Shown here one piece after another: positions 26,523 through 35,114 of a stretch of DNA of 64,000 bases. The stretch is from Ureibacillus composti (GTDB taxonomy: Bacteria > Bacillota > Bacilli > Bacillales_A > Planococcaceae), in contig JAUCEP010000002.1 of NCBI GenBank assembly GCA_030348875.1, positions 4,134,501 to 4,198,500 of the forward strand, given 5' to 3'. Under the pieces are notes generated by a model. The model was not told where the DNA came from and did no database searches. It was given only the letters and a program-made list of their open reading frames with translations. The position numbers and the translations under genes were made by a program. Positions within the stretch are counted from its first letter, which is position 1. Each line of letters opens with the position of its first letter.

Positions 26523-26707
26523 CAAAAATGTCATTTAATTTACTAACTACTTATATTATGATGTATTAGATGGGATTATTGAAGTTTCGCTTTCTAAAAC
26601 AAAAGCATATGTTACTTCAATTTATTATACTTATGTGACTATTGATGAAATATTCTCAAAAATTTTTCTAGGAAAATTATTGAGAAAATTGTAAAGGAGA
26701 ATCGGAA

Positions 26708-27130
26708 ATGGCAGAAGAATTGGTTACTCAAACTCAGTCAGAAGCGACTACGAAACAAGATTTACTAGATCAATTATTAAAACCTGAGGTTCAAGATTCA
26801 CTATCTACATTAGTAGAACAACTACCTAAATTAGCAGAAGTAGTAACTCTACTAACTAAAGCTTATGACTATGCTCAATTAGTATCTACTGATGAAGTAT
26901 TAAAAAGTGATACGGTTAGCGCACTTAAAGAAGTGGCAGAACCTGTTATTGGATCAGTGAAAAATGTTGCAGCTACAGCAATTGAGGCAAAAGATCGCGC
27001 TGAAGCATCAAATGAAGCTATTGGTTTATTTGGTTTATTAAAACTCCTAAAAGACCCAGAAGCTCAAAAACTTTTCCGCTTTGCAAATGCATTCCTACAA
27101 GTTACTGCAGAACGTAAAAATCAAGAATAG
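26708..27130 (+). CDS. yjlC: DUF1641 protein YjlC
   Basis: 140-residue helical DUF1641 protein, cytosolic and without a signal peptide (LDQLLKPEVQDSLSTLVEQLPKLAEVVTLLTKAYDYA; C-terminal LFGLLKLLKDPEAQKLFRFANAFLQ). DUF1641 also occurs with formate dehydrogenase-type genes. Linkage 35 bp upstream of the type II NADH dehydrogenase is the same as in B. subtilis. Biochemical role unknown; an auxiliary role for Ndh is inferred. AAAGGAGAATCGG precedes the ATG. Confidence 0.9.
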   Translation: MAEELVTQTQSEATTKQDLLDQLLKPEVQDSLSTLVEQLPKLAEVVTLLTKAYDYAQLVSTDEVLKSDTVSALKEVAEPVIGSVKNVAATAIEAKDRAEASNEAIGLFGLLKLLKDPEAQKLFRFANAFLQVTAERKNQE

Positions 27131-27165
27131 TTTGTTGATAATTAAGTAAGGACGGAGGATTAATC

Positions 27166-28350
27166 ATGTCAAAAGAAATCGTCATCTTAGGAGCAGGTTA
27201 TGGTGGTTTACTAACTGCCCAAACATTGCGTAAATATTTAAATAAAGATGAAGCTAAAATTACAGTAGTAAATAAATATCCAACTCACCAACTTATTACA
27301 GAATTACACCGTTTAGCAGGCGGTACAACAACTGAAAAAGCAATCTCTTTCTCTTTAGAAAAACTTTTCAAAGGTAAAGATGTGAACGTTGTTATCCAAG
27401 AAGTTAAATCTTTCTCGGTTGATAAAAAAGAAGTTTATCTTGCTAATGGTTCAGTACTTTCTTACGACAACCTTGTTGTTGCATTAGGAAGTCAAACTGG
27501 TTACTTCGGGATCCCAGGTCTAGAAGAAAACAGTATGGTATTGAAATCAGTTGAAGATGCTAACAAAATTTACAATCATATCGAAAGCAAAATTGCTTCA
27601 TATGCAAAATCGAAAAACCCTGCTGATGCAACAATCGTTATTGGCGGAGGCGGTTTAACTGGTGTTGAACTTGTAGGAGAAATTATCGACAACTTCCCTA
27701 AAGTTGCAGCAAAATACGGCGTAGACTTCAAAGAATTAGACATTAAACTTGTAGAAGCTGGTCCAAAAATTCTACCAGTTTTACCTGACGCATTAATTCA
27801 ACGCGCAACTGAAAGTTTAGCAGCTCGTGGAGTTGAATTCTTAACTGGTCTACCTGTAACTGGTGTTGAAGGTAATGTGATCTCATTAAAAGATGGTTCT
27901 ACAATTACTGCTAATACATTTGTATGGACAGGCGGTGTTGCTGCACTTCCAATCGTACAAGAATCTGGTCTTGAATGTGACCGTGGTAAAGCAATCATCG
28001 ATGAATACTTACGTTCTAAATCACATCCAGACGTATTTGTTGTAGGTGATGCATCAGTATCTCTACCTGAAGGTGGAGGTCGTCCATTATATGCTCCAAC
28101 TGCGCAAAACGCATGGCAAATGGGCGAAACTGCTGGTTATAACCTATTCGCTACAATCAGAGGTCAAAAATTAGAAGAATTTAATCCAGTCAACTCTGGT
28201 ACACTAGCAAGTCTTGGACGTAAAGACGGCGTAGCACAAGTTGGTTCAAACAACATCGAACTAAAAGGAATTACAGCTTCATTAATGAAAGAAGCAAGTC
28301 ACGTACGCTACTTATCACACATTAAAGCTCTTTATGGTTTAGCATATTAA
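27166..28350 (+). CDS. ndh: Type II NADH:quinone dehydrogenase Ndh
   Basis: Membrane-associated FAD enzyme of 394 residues that passes electrons from NADH to menaquinone without pumping protons. FAD site ILGAGYGGLLTAQTL at residues 6-20; NADH site VIGGGGLTGVELVGEI near residue 157; second FAD motif DVFVVGDASV near residue 290; the quinone-proximal APTAQNAWQMGE is intact. The C-terminal amphipathic helix SHIKALYGLAY fits membrane attachment. Codon use is cleaner and more GC3-biased than its neighbours, as for a highly expressed gene. GGACGGAGG precedes the ATG. Confidence 0.96.
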   Translation: MSKEIVILGAGYGGLLTAQTLRKYLNKDEAKITVVNKYPTHQLITELHRLAGGTTTEKAISFSLEKLFKGKDVNVVIQEVKSFSVDKKEVYLANGSVLSYDNLVVALGSQTGYFGIPGLEENSMVLKSVEDANKIYNHIESKIASYAKSKNPADATIVIGGGGLTGVELVGEIIDNFPKVAAKYGVDFKELDIKLVEAGPKILPVLPDALIQRATESLAARGVEFLTGLPVTGVEGNVISLKDGSTITANTFVWTGGVAALPIVQESGLECDRGKAIIDEYLRSKSHPDVFVVGDASVSLPEGGGRPLYAPTAQNAWQMGETAGYNLFATIRGQKLEEFNPVNSGTLASLGRKDGVAQVGSNNIELKGITASLMKEASHVRYLSHIKALYGLAY

Positions 28351-28364
28351 TATGATTAAATAAA

Positions 28365-28398
28365 AAAGATTTCGGTTTTAGCCGAAATCTTTTTTTTA
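28365..28398 (+). terminator. Intrinsic terminator of yjlC-ndh
   Basis: Perfect 11-bp stem AAAGATTTCGG/CCGAAATCTTT with a 6-nt loop, followed by TTTTT. Confidence 0.93.
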
Positions 28399-28838
28399 TT
28401 CTCTTAATTTACTAATTCTCTACTCCAAATTATAAACTTCCCCAATCGGTGTCACTATTAATAGCCATTCTATTAATAAATACTAAAGTGACAATGGAAT
28501 AAAAGCTGTAATTACATTTCTGAAAAAAGCAACTACTATTGTAGTTAATGACAATAATGCCCACTTATCATAGGTGATTAAAGGATGACAAGTGCTTGTA
28601 TACCATAATTCCTATTAGCTCATTAAGCTAATCTTCACGTACTCTTTAAGGCGAAATAGCACCACAAGGAAAGTTGCCAATCAATTATTTAGAATATTAT
28701 AGCAAATATTAATATTGTTTTAGACATAATTCCTTTGAATTTCGAAATAAAAGGGTATAATTGTTAATACAATTCTCCAAAGGTTGCCAAGGATTTTCTT
28801 AAAAGCATTTTAAGGCGAGGCTAGCATAAGTGCATCTA
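28399..28838. other. Non-coding gap after ndh
   Basis: About 440 bp without a supportable gene. A short open stretch at about 28490-28575 has no start or ribosome site. I see no strong hairpin, and this may be decayed coding sequence. Confidence 0.4.
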
Positions 28839-28972
28839 ATCCAAGGTAAACTTGACAACAGCTAACTGACCTTAGCCCGTTAAACGCAGTTTTCATGTTT
28901 TGTTGGCCATGGTTCATGCCTAAATACAATTCAAAATTCGGACTCAGGTTGGCCAAGTGTTTAATTGATTTA
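28839..28972 (-). repeat. Degenerate dispersed repeat, copy B
   Basis: Read on the minus strand it gives AATCAATTA, CTTGG, GTCCGAATTTTGAATTGT, TAGGC and, after a 40-bp insertion relative to copy A, GTCAGTTAGCTGTTGTC. Copy A at 6.78 kb has the same blocks in the same order. The in-frame N-terminal extension possible for the downstream transporter is formed by this element and is not coding. Confidence 0.5.
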
Positions 28973-28993
28973 TATTATGAGGTGCTAAGACTA

Positions 28994-30202
28994 ATGAGTG
29001 AAATAAAAGCAACACCGAACAATCCTGTTTACCCAATTATGATCGCTATTGGGGTTGCACATTTAATAAACGATACAATGCAATCGGTAGTCCCTGCAAT
29101 GTTTCCCCTACTTGAAAGAGATTTGGGATTAACCTTTACTCAACTTGGAATGATATCATTTGTTTTAAATATGTTTTCTTCCACACTACAACCAGTTGTT
29201 GGGTTCATTAGCGATAAAAAACCGATGCCATACGCTCTACCACTTGGTATGATGAGCTCTTTTGTAGGGTTACTCATGCTTGTTTTGGCGCAAGAATATT
29301 GGCTAATTCTAATCTCGGTTTTATTTTTAGGCTTCGGTTCTGCCATTTTCCACCCTGAAGGTTCACGTGTTTCCTTTATGGCTGCAGGCAATAAGCGAGG
29401 TCTAGCACAATCTATTTATCAAGTTGGTGGAAATTCAGGACAAGCCCTTGCCCCGTTAATTAGTGCTTTTATTTTGGATGTATACGGCCAACATGGTGCC
29501 GCAATTATTCTTTTATTGACCACTATTGGAATCGGGATTTTATTAAAAATTTCAAGATGGTATTACCGTCAACTAATGGCTGAAAAATCCGAAAAAAAGA
29601 AAAAGCGAATCCTTGTTTCATCACTTCCACCATTAACGAAAAAGCAAATTGGAATAGCGTTAGCCCTGTTAATGATGATTATTTTTGCTCGGTCATTTTA
29701 CACAACTAACATTACGAGTTTCTACGTTTTCTATTTAATGGATCATTACGATGTAACATTAAAACTAGGACAAGTATATATATTTATTTTTATGGCCTTT
29801 GGTGTAGTGGGTACATTCTTTGGCGGTTCTCTATCCGATCGCATTGGCAGGAAAAACGTCATATTACTTTCAGTAGTAGTACCCGTTCCATTATGTTTAA
29901 TTCTACCTTACGTTCCTATTTGGCTTGTTCCTGTTCTCTTAATTGTCATCGGTACCCTTATCATGATTAGTTTCTCTGTGACCGTAGTGTATGCACAAGA
30001 GCTGGTACCAAGTAAAATAGGAACAATGGCTGGATTAACTACTGGCTTTGCATTTGGAATGGGTGCGATTGGTTCTGTTGTAATTGGAATATTACTGGAT
30101 TCAATCGGAATTGAAACAACTATGCAAATAATATCAGTTCTTCCGATCTTATTAGTGGTTGCTTTCTTCTTACCTAAAGACCAAGTTGAAAAAGCAGTGT
30201 GA
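28994..30202 (+). CDS. fsr: MFS efflux transporter, fosmidomycin resistance (Fsr) family
   Basis: 402-residue twelve-helix major facilitator. It shows the Fsr pattern from the first helix (IGVAHLINDTMQSVVPAMFPLL), then LTFTQLGMISFVLNMFSSTLQPVVG, the FISDKKPMPYALPLGM loop and GFGSAIFHPEGSRVSF with AQSIYQVGGNSGQALAPL. The mid-protein loop GGSLSDRIGRKNV is the repeated motif A. Homologues export fosmidomycin and similar compounds; the native substrate is unknown. Start set at ATG 28994 with GAGGTG 9 nt upstream; an in-frame ATG at 28895 lies in the repeat. Confidence 0.88.
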   Translation: MSEIKATPNNPVYPIMIAIGVAHLINDTMQSVVPAMFPLLERDLGLTFTQLGMISFVLNMFSSTLQPVVGFISDKKPMPYALPLGMMSSFVGLLMLVLAQEYWLILISVLFLGFGSAIFHPEGSRVSFMAAGNKRGLAQSIYQVGGNSGQALAPLISAFILDVYGQHGAAIILLLTTIGIGILLKISRWYYRQLMAEKSEKKKKRILVSSLPPLTKKQIGIALALLMMIIFARSFYTTNITSFYVFYLMDHYDVTLKLGQVYIFIFMAFGVVGTFFGGSLSDRIGRKNVILLSVVVPVPLCLILPYVPIWLVPVLLIVIGTLIMISFSVTVVYAQELVPSKIGTMAGLTTGFAFGMGAIGSVVIGILLDSIGIETTMQIISVLPILLVVAFFLPKDQVEKAV

Positions 30203-30210
30203 TTTATAAA

Positions 30211-30245
30211 AAGGAGGAATCCCTAGTGTCTAGAGATTCCTCCTT
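30211..30245. terminator. Bidirectional terminator between fsr and the dedA-type gene
   Basis: AAGGAGGAATC/GATTCCTCCTT with an inner CTAG/CTAG pairing and A/T runs on both sides. Confidence 0.9.
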
Positions 30246-30250
30246 AATTT

Positions 30251-30859
30251 TTAACTTCTCATCTTTTTACGATAGAAGCGAATGATTACTACAATAAAAA
30301 TAATGGCTAGTACTGCATACGCAAAGTTTGAGTAAATATCCATGTAATGAACGATCGTCTCCCACGAATCACCTACCGCTGCACCAACTTTTACTAAAAC
30401 TAAATTCCAAATCAAAGTTCCTAATGTCGTAAGTAATAAGAAAATCCAGAAGTTCATTTTAGCAAGACCCGCTGGTAACGAAATTAAACTACGGATTAAA
30501 GGAACAAAGCGACAGAAAAATACAGTCCATACATCATATTTTTCAAACCATGCATTCGCTTTATGTATATCAGAACTTGTTAATCTTAGTATTTTCCCCC
30601 ACTTATCGACGAATCTCTCTATACGTCGAATGCCTACAATAGCACCAATTCCATATAAGATAATCGCTCCTACGACTGAACCAATCGTTGAGGCAATAAC
30701 GACACCTGTAACAGTTAAGTTTGTTTGAGTTGTCATGAACCCTCCAAAGGTTAGTATCACTTCTGATGGAATTGGGGGAAATAAATTTTCCAACATAATT
30801 AATAAGAACACACCAACGTATCCGAAGTCTTCCATTATCATTGTTATCCAGTTTTCCAT
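30251..30859 (-). CDS. DedA family membrane protein (SNARE-associated/VTT domain)
   Basis: 202 residues with four to five hydrophobic segments. The family opening is FGYVGVFLLIMLENLFPPIPSEVILTFGG, and the re-entrant region FCRFVPLIRSLISLPAGLAKMNFW contains the conserved F-R-x-x-P-x-x-R positions. DedA proteins are now linked to flipping of undecaprenyl phosphate or phospholipids and to resistance to cationic peptides. Single gene; AAGGAGAGC precedes the ATG on the minus strand. Confidence 0.92.
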   Translation of the reverse strand: MENWITMIMEDFGYVGVFLLIMLENLFPPIPSEVILTFGGFMTTQTNLTVTGVVIASTIGSVVGAIILYGIGAIVGIRRIERFVDKWGKILRLTSSDIHKANAWFEKYDVWTVFFCRFVPLIRSLISLPAGLAKMNFWIFLLLTTLGTLIWNLVLVKVGAAVGDSWETIVHYMDIYSNFAYAVLAIIFIVVIIRFYRKKMRS

Positions 30860-31055
30860 TAAGCTCTCCTTATGTATATATTATTATTGTAACGAACATC
30901 ACGCTATGTTTCTCATGTATAATGCTACCCTATTATAAAACCCTATTCAAATAAACTTTAATTCATCACTAAAAATTCCGTTTTCATTAAAACCAATAAA
31001 ATACATCATTAATATTACAAATACACTTTTAAAAAATCTTATAGTAAATAATAAA

Positions 31056-31085
31056 AAGCCAACGAAAAGATTCGTTGGCTTTATT
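31056..31085 (-). terminator. Intrinsic terminator of the opp operon
   Basis: Perfect 11-bp stem AAGCCAACGAA/TTCGTTGGCTT with a 4-nt loop, and A-run on the left giving a minus-strand U-tract. Confidence 0.92.
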
Positions 31086-31150
31086 TATATTGACTTACTA
31101 TAAAAGAAAAGGTTCCAAATTATGAAATAAAGTGAACTTTTTCACGGAAA

Positions 31151-32059
31151 CTACTTCGTCCATTTTTTAATCTGGCTATCTGTTCCGTAAACAAAATGAT
31201 TCGGCAATACTTCATGTACTTTTTCTGACCCATCATTTTGTTCGTGTACGTATGGAATTCGTTGACGTTTTCTTTCCGATATAGGATCAGGGAGTGGAAC
31301 AGCAGATAATAGTGATTTAGTATAGGGATGAATCGGATGATGATATATTTCATCCGCAGTTCCAAGTTCTACAATCTTCCCTCGATACATTACCGCAATA
31401 CGATCACTAATATATTTAACCATTGATAAATCGTGAGCAATAAATAGGTAAGTTAATTTATGTTCTTTTTGAAGCTGTTTTAATAAGTTAACTACTTGTG
31501 CTTGGATAGATACGTCAAGAGCAGAAATCGGTTCATCTGCAATAATAAAGCTTGGATTTAGGCTTAGGGCACGTGCAATTCCGATACGTTGGCGTTGACC
31601 TCCTGAAAACTCATGAGCATATCGATTTGCATGTTCTCTATTTAATCCCACTGCTTCCAATAAGGAACCTATCTTTTCTTTACGCTCTGTTTTATTTTTA
31701 TAAAGCCCATGTATGTCAAAACCTTCACTAATAATTTCACCAGCTGTCATACGGGGATTTAGTGAAGCATATGGATCTTGGAAAATCATTTGCATTTCAC
31801 GATTAAATTGTTTTAACTCTTTTCTAGATTTTGCATCACGAATGTTTTTTCCTCTAAACAGGATTTCACCATCAGTAATATCATACAAACGAATAATAGA
31901 ACGACCTGTTGTTGACTTACCACAACCGGATTCCCCTACTAAACCAAGAGTCTCTCCTTCATACACGTCAAAACTAATTCCATCAACTGCTTTGATTGGA
32001 TTTTTGGGTGAGCCGAAATACTGTTTTAAGTTTTTCACTTCTAGTAACTTATTTGTCAT
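31151..32059 (-). CDS. oppF: Oligopeptide ABC transporter ATPase OppF
   Basis: 302 residues. Walker A GESGCGKSTTGRSI near residue 40, signature FSGGQRQRIGIARALSLNP near 150, Walker B FIIADEPISALDV, and the OppF-type C-terminal extension (HPIHPYTKSLLSAVPLPDP). That extension forms the iron-sulfur/oligopeptide domain but has no CX4-6C cluster here. Energises peptide import with OppD. The start overlaps the oppD stop codon by 4 bp (ATGA). Last gene of the operon. Confidence 0.95.
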   Translation of the reverse strand: MTNKLLEVKNLKQYFGSPKNPIKAVDGISFDVYEGETLGLVGESGCGKSTTGRSIIRLYDITDGEILFRGKNIRDAKSRKELKQFNREMQMIFQDPYASLNPRMTAGEIISEGFDIHGLYKNKTERKEKIGSLLEAVGLNREHANRYAHEFSGGQRQRIGIARALSLNPSFIIADEPISALDVSIQAQVVNLLKQLQKEHKLTYLFIAHDLSMVKYISDRIAVMYRGKIVELGTADEIYHHPIHPYTKSLLSAVPLPDPISERKRQRIPYVHEQNDGSEKVHEVLPNHFVYGTDSQIKKWTK

Positions 32060-33105
32060 TTACCTTCAGCCTCCTTCAAGTACCCTTCAATTCGTTTCGA
32101 GATTGTTTCAGGAATTGGAATTTTCGGTGCGTCAGGGTGTAATAACCATGTTTTTGCATAGTGTGTATCTGATACTTTAAACATCGGTGGTTCATGTTCA
32201 TAATCAATTGCCAAAGCAAATTCATTTCGAGGGGCAAATGCATCCCCTTTAGGTGGGTGAATTAAGTCCGGCGGTGACCCAGGAATTGTCCGTAAATCTT
32301 CTTTGACGTTATTTTTCAAATCCGGCATAGACCCTAATAACCCCCATGTATACGGATGGCGTGGATTATAGAATATATCATTTACGGTTCCATACTCCAC
32401 AACCTGTCCAGCATACATTACAGCAACACGATCAGCAATGTTGGCCACTACCCCCAAATCGTGGGTAATGAAAATAATGGATGTATTATTTTTCTTTTGA
32501 ATGTCTTTTAATAATTCTAATATTTGTGCTTGGATTGTTACGTCAAGTGCAGTTGTTGGCTCGTCGGCAATTAAAAGCTTCGGATCAGCTGCTAATGCAA
32601 TCGCAATGACAACCCGTTGGCGCATCCCACCACTAAATTCATGCGGAAACTGACTAAATCTTTTTTCAGGCATTGGAATACCTACTTGATCTAACAGTTC
32701 AATAGCACGTTGTTTTGCTTGCTCACGAGAAACCTTTTTATGCTTTAAAATTACTTCTGTAATTTGTTTTCCTACTCGCATAGTTGGATTTAATGCTGTC
32801 ATTGGATCTTGGAAAATCATAGCGATCTCATTTCCTCGAATCCTTGACATTTCCTTTTCAGTTAAAGGAATTAAATCTTTCCCTTGAAATAGTATTTGAC
32901 CATCTGCATATATGCCAGGCGGTTGAGGAATAAGCTTCATAACTGCATTACTAGTTACACTTTTTCCCGAACCTGATTCTCCAACGATGGCGAGCGTCTC
33001 TCCTTCATTCAGTTCAAAATTTACCCCTCGAACTGCTTGGACTAATCCTGCATATGTTTTGAAGTTAATTTTTAAATCTTTTACTTCTAAGAGCTTTTTA
33101 CTCAT
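32056..33105 (-). CDS. oppD: Oligopeptide ABC transporter ATPase OppD
   Basis: 349 residues. Walker [18 protein letters not shown], signature [19 protein letters not shown], Walker [15 protein letters not shown] and the OppD tail ([29 protein letters not shown]). The tail [20 protein letters not shown] is where OppD proteins usually hold a cluster-like CxxR motif; the cysteines are replaced here. ATG 33105 lies 6 nt after AAGGTG and is preferred to a GTG at 33114. Confidence 0.95.
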   Translation of the reverse strand: MSKKLLEVKDLKINFKTYAGLVQAVRGVNFELNEGETLAIVGESGSGKSVTSNAVMKLIPQPPGIYADGQILFQGKDLIPLTEKEMSRIRGNEIAMIFQDPMTALNPTMRVGKQITEVILKHKKVSREQAKQRAIELLDQVGIPMPEKRFSQFPHEFSGGMRQRVVIAIALAADPKLLIADEPTTALDVTIQAQILELLKDIQKKNNTSIIFITHDLGVVANIADRVAVMYAGQVVEYGTVNDIFYNPRHPYTWGLLGSMPDLKNNVKEDLRTIPGSPPDLIHPPKGDAFAPRNEFALAIDYEHEPPMFKVSDTHYAKTWLLHPDAPKIPIPETISKRIEGYLKEAEGK

Positions 33106-33119
33106 CGTTTTCACCTTCT

Positions 33120-34055
33120 TTATTTACGTAATTTCGGATCTAGTGCATCACGTAACCCATCCCCTATAGCATTAAACGCAAAAATCGTTAACGAAATGAA
33201 GAATGCTGGGAAGAATAGACGCCATGGTGCAGAAGTTAACGCCTTATTTCCTTCTGAAGCCATCGTTCCCCAACTTGCCATCGGTGCTGGAACACCTAAA
33301 CCTAAATAACTTAAAAATGACTCAGTGAAAATTGCAGTAGGGATCGTTAATGTCATTGTAACTAGGATTGCCCCTAAAGCATTCGGTACTAAATGACGAA
33401 TTATTAAGTGCCAAGTATTTGCACCTAAAGTTCTTGCCGCCAATACATACTCTTGATTTTTAATAGATAATACTTCTCCTCGTACAATACGGGCCATATT
33501 TACCCATCCTGTAATCGATAAGGCTATAATCATTGGTATTAAACCTGGTTGTAAAACGACCAATAAAATGATAACAACTAATAAATAAGGGACAGCCGAT
33601 AAAATATCCGCAATACGCATCATGATGTTATCTACACGGCCTCCTGCAAGACCTGAAATACTTCCCCATAAAACTCCGATAATTAAATCAATTATGGCTG
33701 CAGTAATCCCGATGAATAATGAAATACGAGCACCTTGCCATACACGAACAAAAATATCTCGTCCTAGATCATCTGTTCCGAACCAATGCGCTGCTGATGG
33801 AGCCGCATTATATACTCCTAATTGTTCACGATAGCTATATGGTGATAAAAAGGGAACGAAAATAGCAAGTAGTGCAACGATAACGATCACAATTAAACCA
33901 AAAATCGCTAATTTATTTTGAGAGAATCGATAGAAAACTTCTTTCCAAAATGATACTGATTTGTCTGCTAATTTTTCAGTTTCATTATGACGACCACCAA
34001 CAACTTGAAACATATCTGGTGAAAACTTTTTAATTTGTTGTTCTTGTTGTGACAT
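33120..34055 (-). CDS. oppC: Oligopeptide ABC transporter permease OppC
   Basis: 311 residues with a cytoplasmic N-terminal tail, one helix at about residues 42-62, the OppC_N-type loop (SPYSYREQLG; HWFGTDDLGRDIFVRVWQGARISL) and five more helices. The EAA loop reads VLAARTLGANTWHLIIRHLVPNALG. Forms the channel with OppB. Its start overlaps the oppB stop codon by one base (34055). Confidence 0.95.
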   Translation of the reverse strand: MSQQEQQIKKFSPDMFQVVGGRHNETEKLADKSVSFWKEVFYRFSQNKLAIFGLIVIVIVALLAIFVPFLSPYSYREQLGVYNAAPSAAHWFGTDDLGRDIFVRVWQGARISLFIGITAAIIDLIIGVLWGSISGLAGGRVDNIMMRIADILSAVPYLLVVIILLVVLQPGLIPMIIALSITGWVNMARIVRGEVLSIKNQEYVLAARTLGANTWHLIIRHLVPNALGAILVTMTLTIPTAIFTESFLSYLGLGVPAPMASWGTMASEGNKALTSAPWRLFFPAFFISLTIFAFNAIGDGLRDALDPKLRK

Positions 34056-34984
34056 TATTTTTTCGCTCCTTTCAGCTTAATGCGAGGATCGATTACACTA
34101 TATAAAATATCAACAATTAAAACTGCAAATAATAGAATGATTGAATAGAAAACAGTCGTTCCCATAATTACTGTATAATCACGGTTTGTAATACTTGTTA
34201 CAAAGTGTTTCCCCAATCCAGGAATTGCAAAAATTTGTTCGATAATGAAACTACCTGTTACTACACCAGCAGTAAGTGGACCTAAATATGTAACAACTGG
34301 TAATAAAGCGTTACGTAAAGTATGTTTAAACACCGTAGTCCATTTACCAAGACCTTTTGCACGAGCCATTTTTACATAGTCACTACTACGTTGTTCAAGC
34401 ATACTTGAGCGAGTTAACTTTGCAATGAACCCCATATGAGTAATTGCGATGGCTGTTGCTGGTAAAATACTATAAATAAAACCCTTCCAACCACTTACAG
34501 GGAATAGATCTAACTTAAATGCTAAGAAATATTGCATTAAGCCTGCTAGTATAAATGAAGGAATTGAAATACCCAAGACCGCAATTGTCGATGCTAGATA
34601 ATCTGGGAATCTATTATGATAAAGTGCCGAAATTACACCCAAAAGAATCCCGAAGCCGATAGAAATCAACATTGCTTCAATACCAAGAGTTAAAGAAATA
34701 GGAAAACTCTCAGCAATCATATCGTTAGTTGAACGGCCTTTATATTTCATTGATTCGCCGAAATCAAATGTCACAGTATCGATTAAATAATCCTTATATT
34801 GAATGTACCAAGGATTATCTAAGCCATATTTAGCATTCAATTGTGCTTCTATTTGAGGTGGGAAGTCTTTCTCACTTGCAAATGGGCTACCAGGTGCTAG
34901 CCGCATTAAGAAAAATGTTGCAGAAACAATAATAAACAGAGCAATTAATATATATATTAATCTCTTAAAAATGTACTTTATCAT
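34055..34984 (-). CDS. oppB: Oligopeptide ABC transporter permease OppB
   Basis: 309 residues with six hydrophobic segments. N-terminal family block FLMRLAPGSPFASEKDFPPQI and the LNAKYGLDNPWYIQYKDYL loop; EAA loop VKMARAKGLGKWTTVFKHTLRNALLP. It begins 131 bp after oppA1, past an internal terminator-like hairpin, and has GAAGGAGGG before the ATG. Confidence 0.95.
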   Translation of the reverse strand: MIKYIFKRLIYILIALFIIVSATFFLMRLAPGSPFASEKDFPPQIEAQLNAKYGLDNPWYIQYKDYLIDTVTFDFGESMKYKGRSTNDMIAESFPISLTLGIEAMLISIGFGILLGVISALYHNRFPDYLASTIAVLGISIPSFILAGLMQYFLAFKLDLFPVSGWKGFIYSILPATAIAITHMGFIAKLTRSSMLEQRSSDYVKMARAKGLGKWTTVFKHTLRNALLPVVTYLGPLTAGVVTGSFIIEQIFAIPGLGKHFVTSITNRDYTVIMGTTVFYSIILLFAVLIVDILYSVIDPRIKLKGAKK

Positions 34985-35026
34985 TCTATATCCCTCCTTC
35001 TAGATTAAAAAAGATTCATAGTGTGT

Positions 35027-35075
35027 AAAAGGCTGCTGTTCTTTTCGATTACTCGAGAAGCAGCAGCCTTTTTTA
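35027..35075 (-). terminator. Intra-operon attenuating terminator between oppA1 and oppB
   Basis: 12-bp stem AAAAGGCTGCTG/CAGCAGCCTTTT enclosing TCGA/TCGA, with A- and T-runs. Such a hairpin lets the binding protein outnumber the membrane subunits. Confidence 0.8.
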
Positions 35076-35114
35076 CTATAATGTTAAGTAAAAAGTACTT
35101 TCATACATTATTTA

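Noticed and set aside
28895-28993. 33-codon N-terminal extension of the Fsr-like transporter
   Set aside because: Lies in repeat copy B, has no ribosome site, and the family starts at the ATG at 28994, which has GAGGTG upstream.
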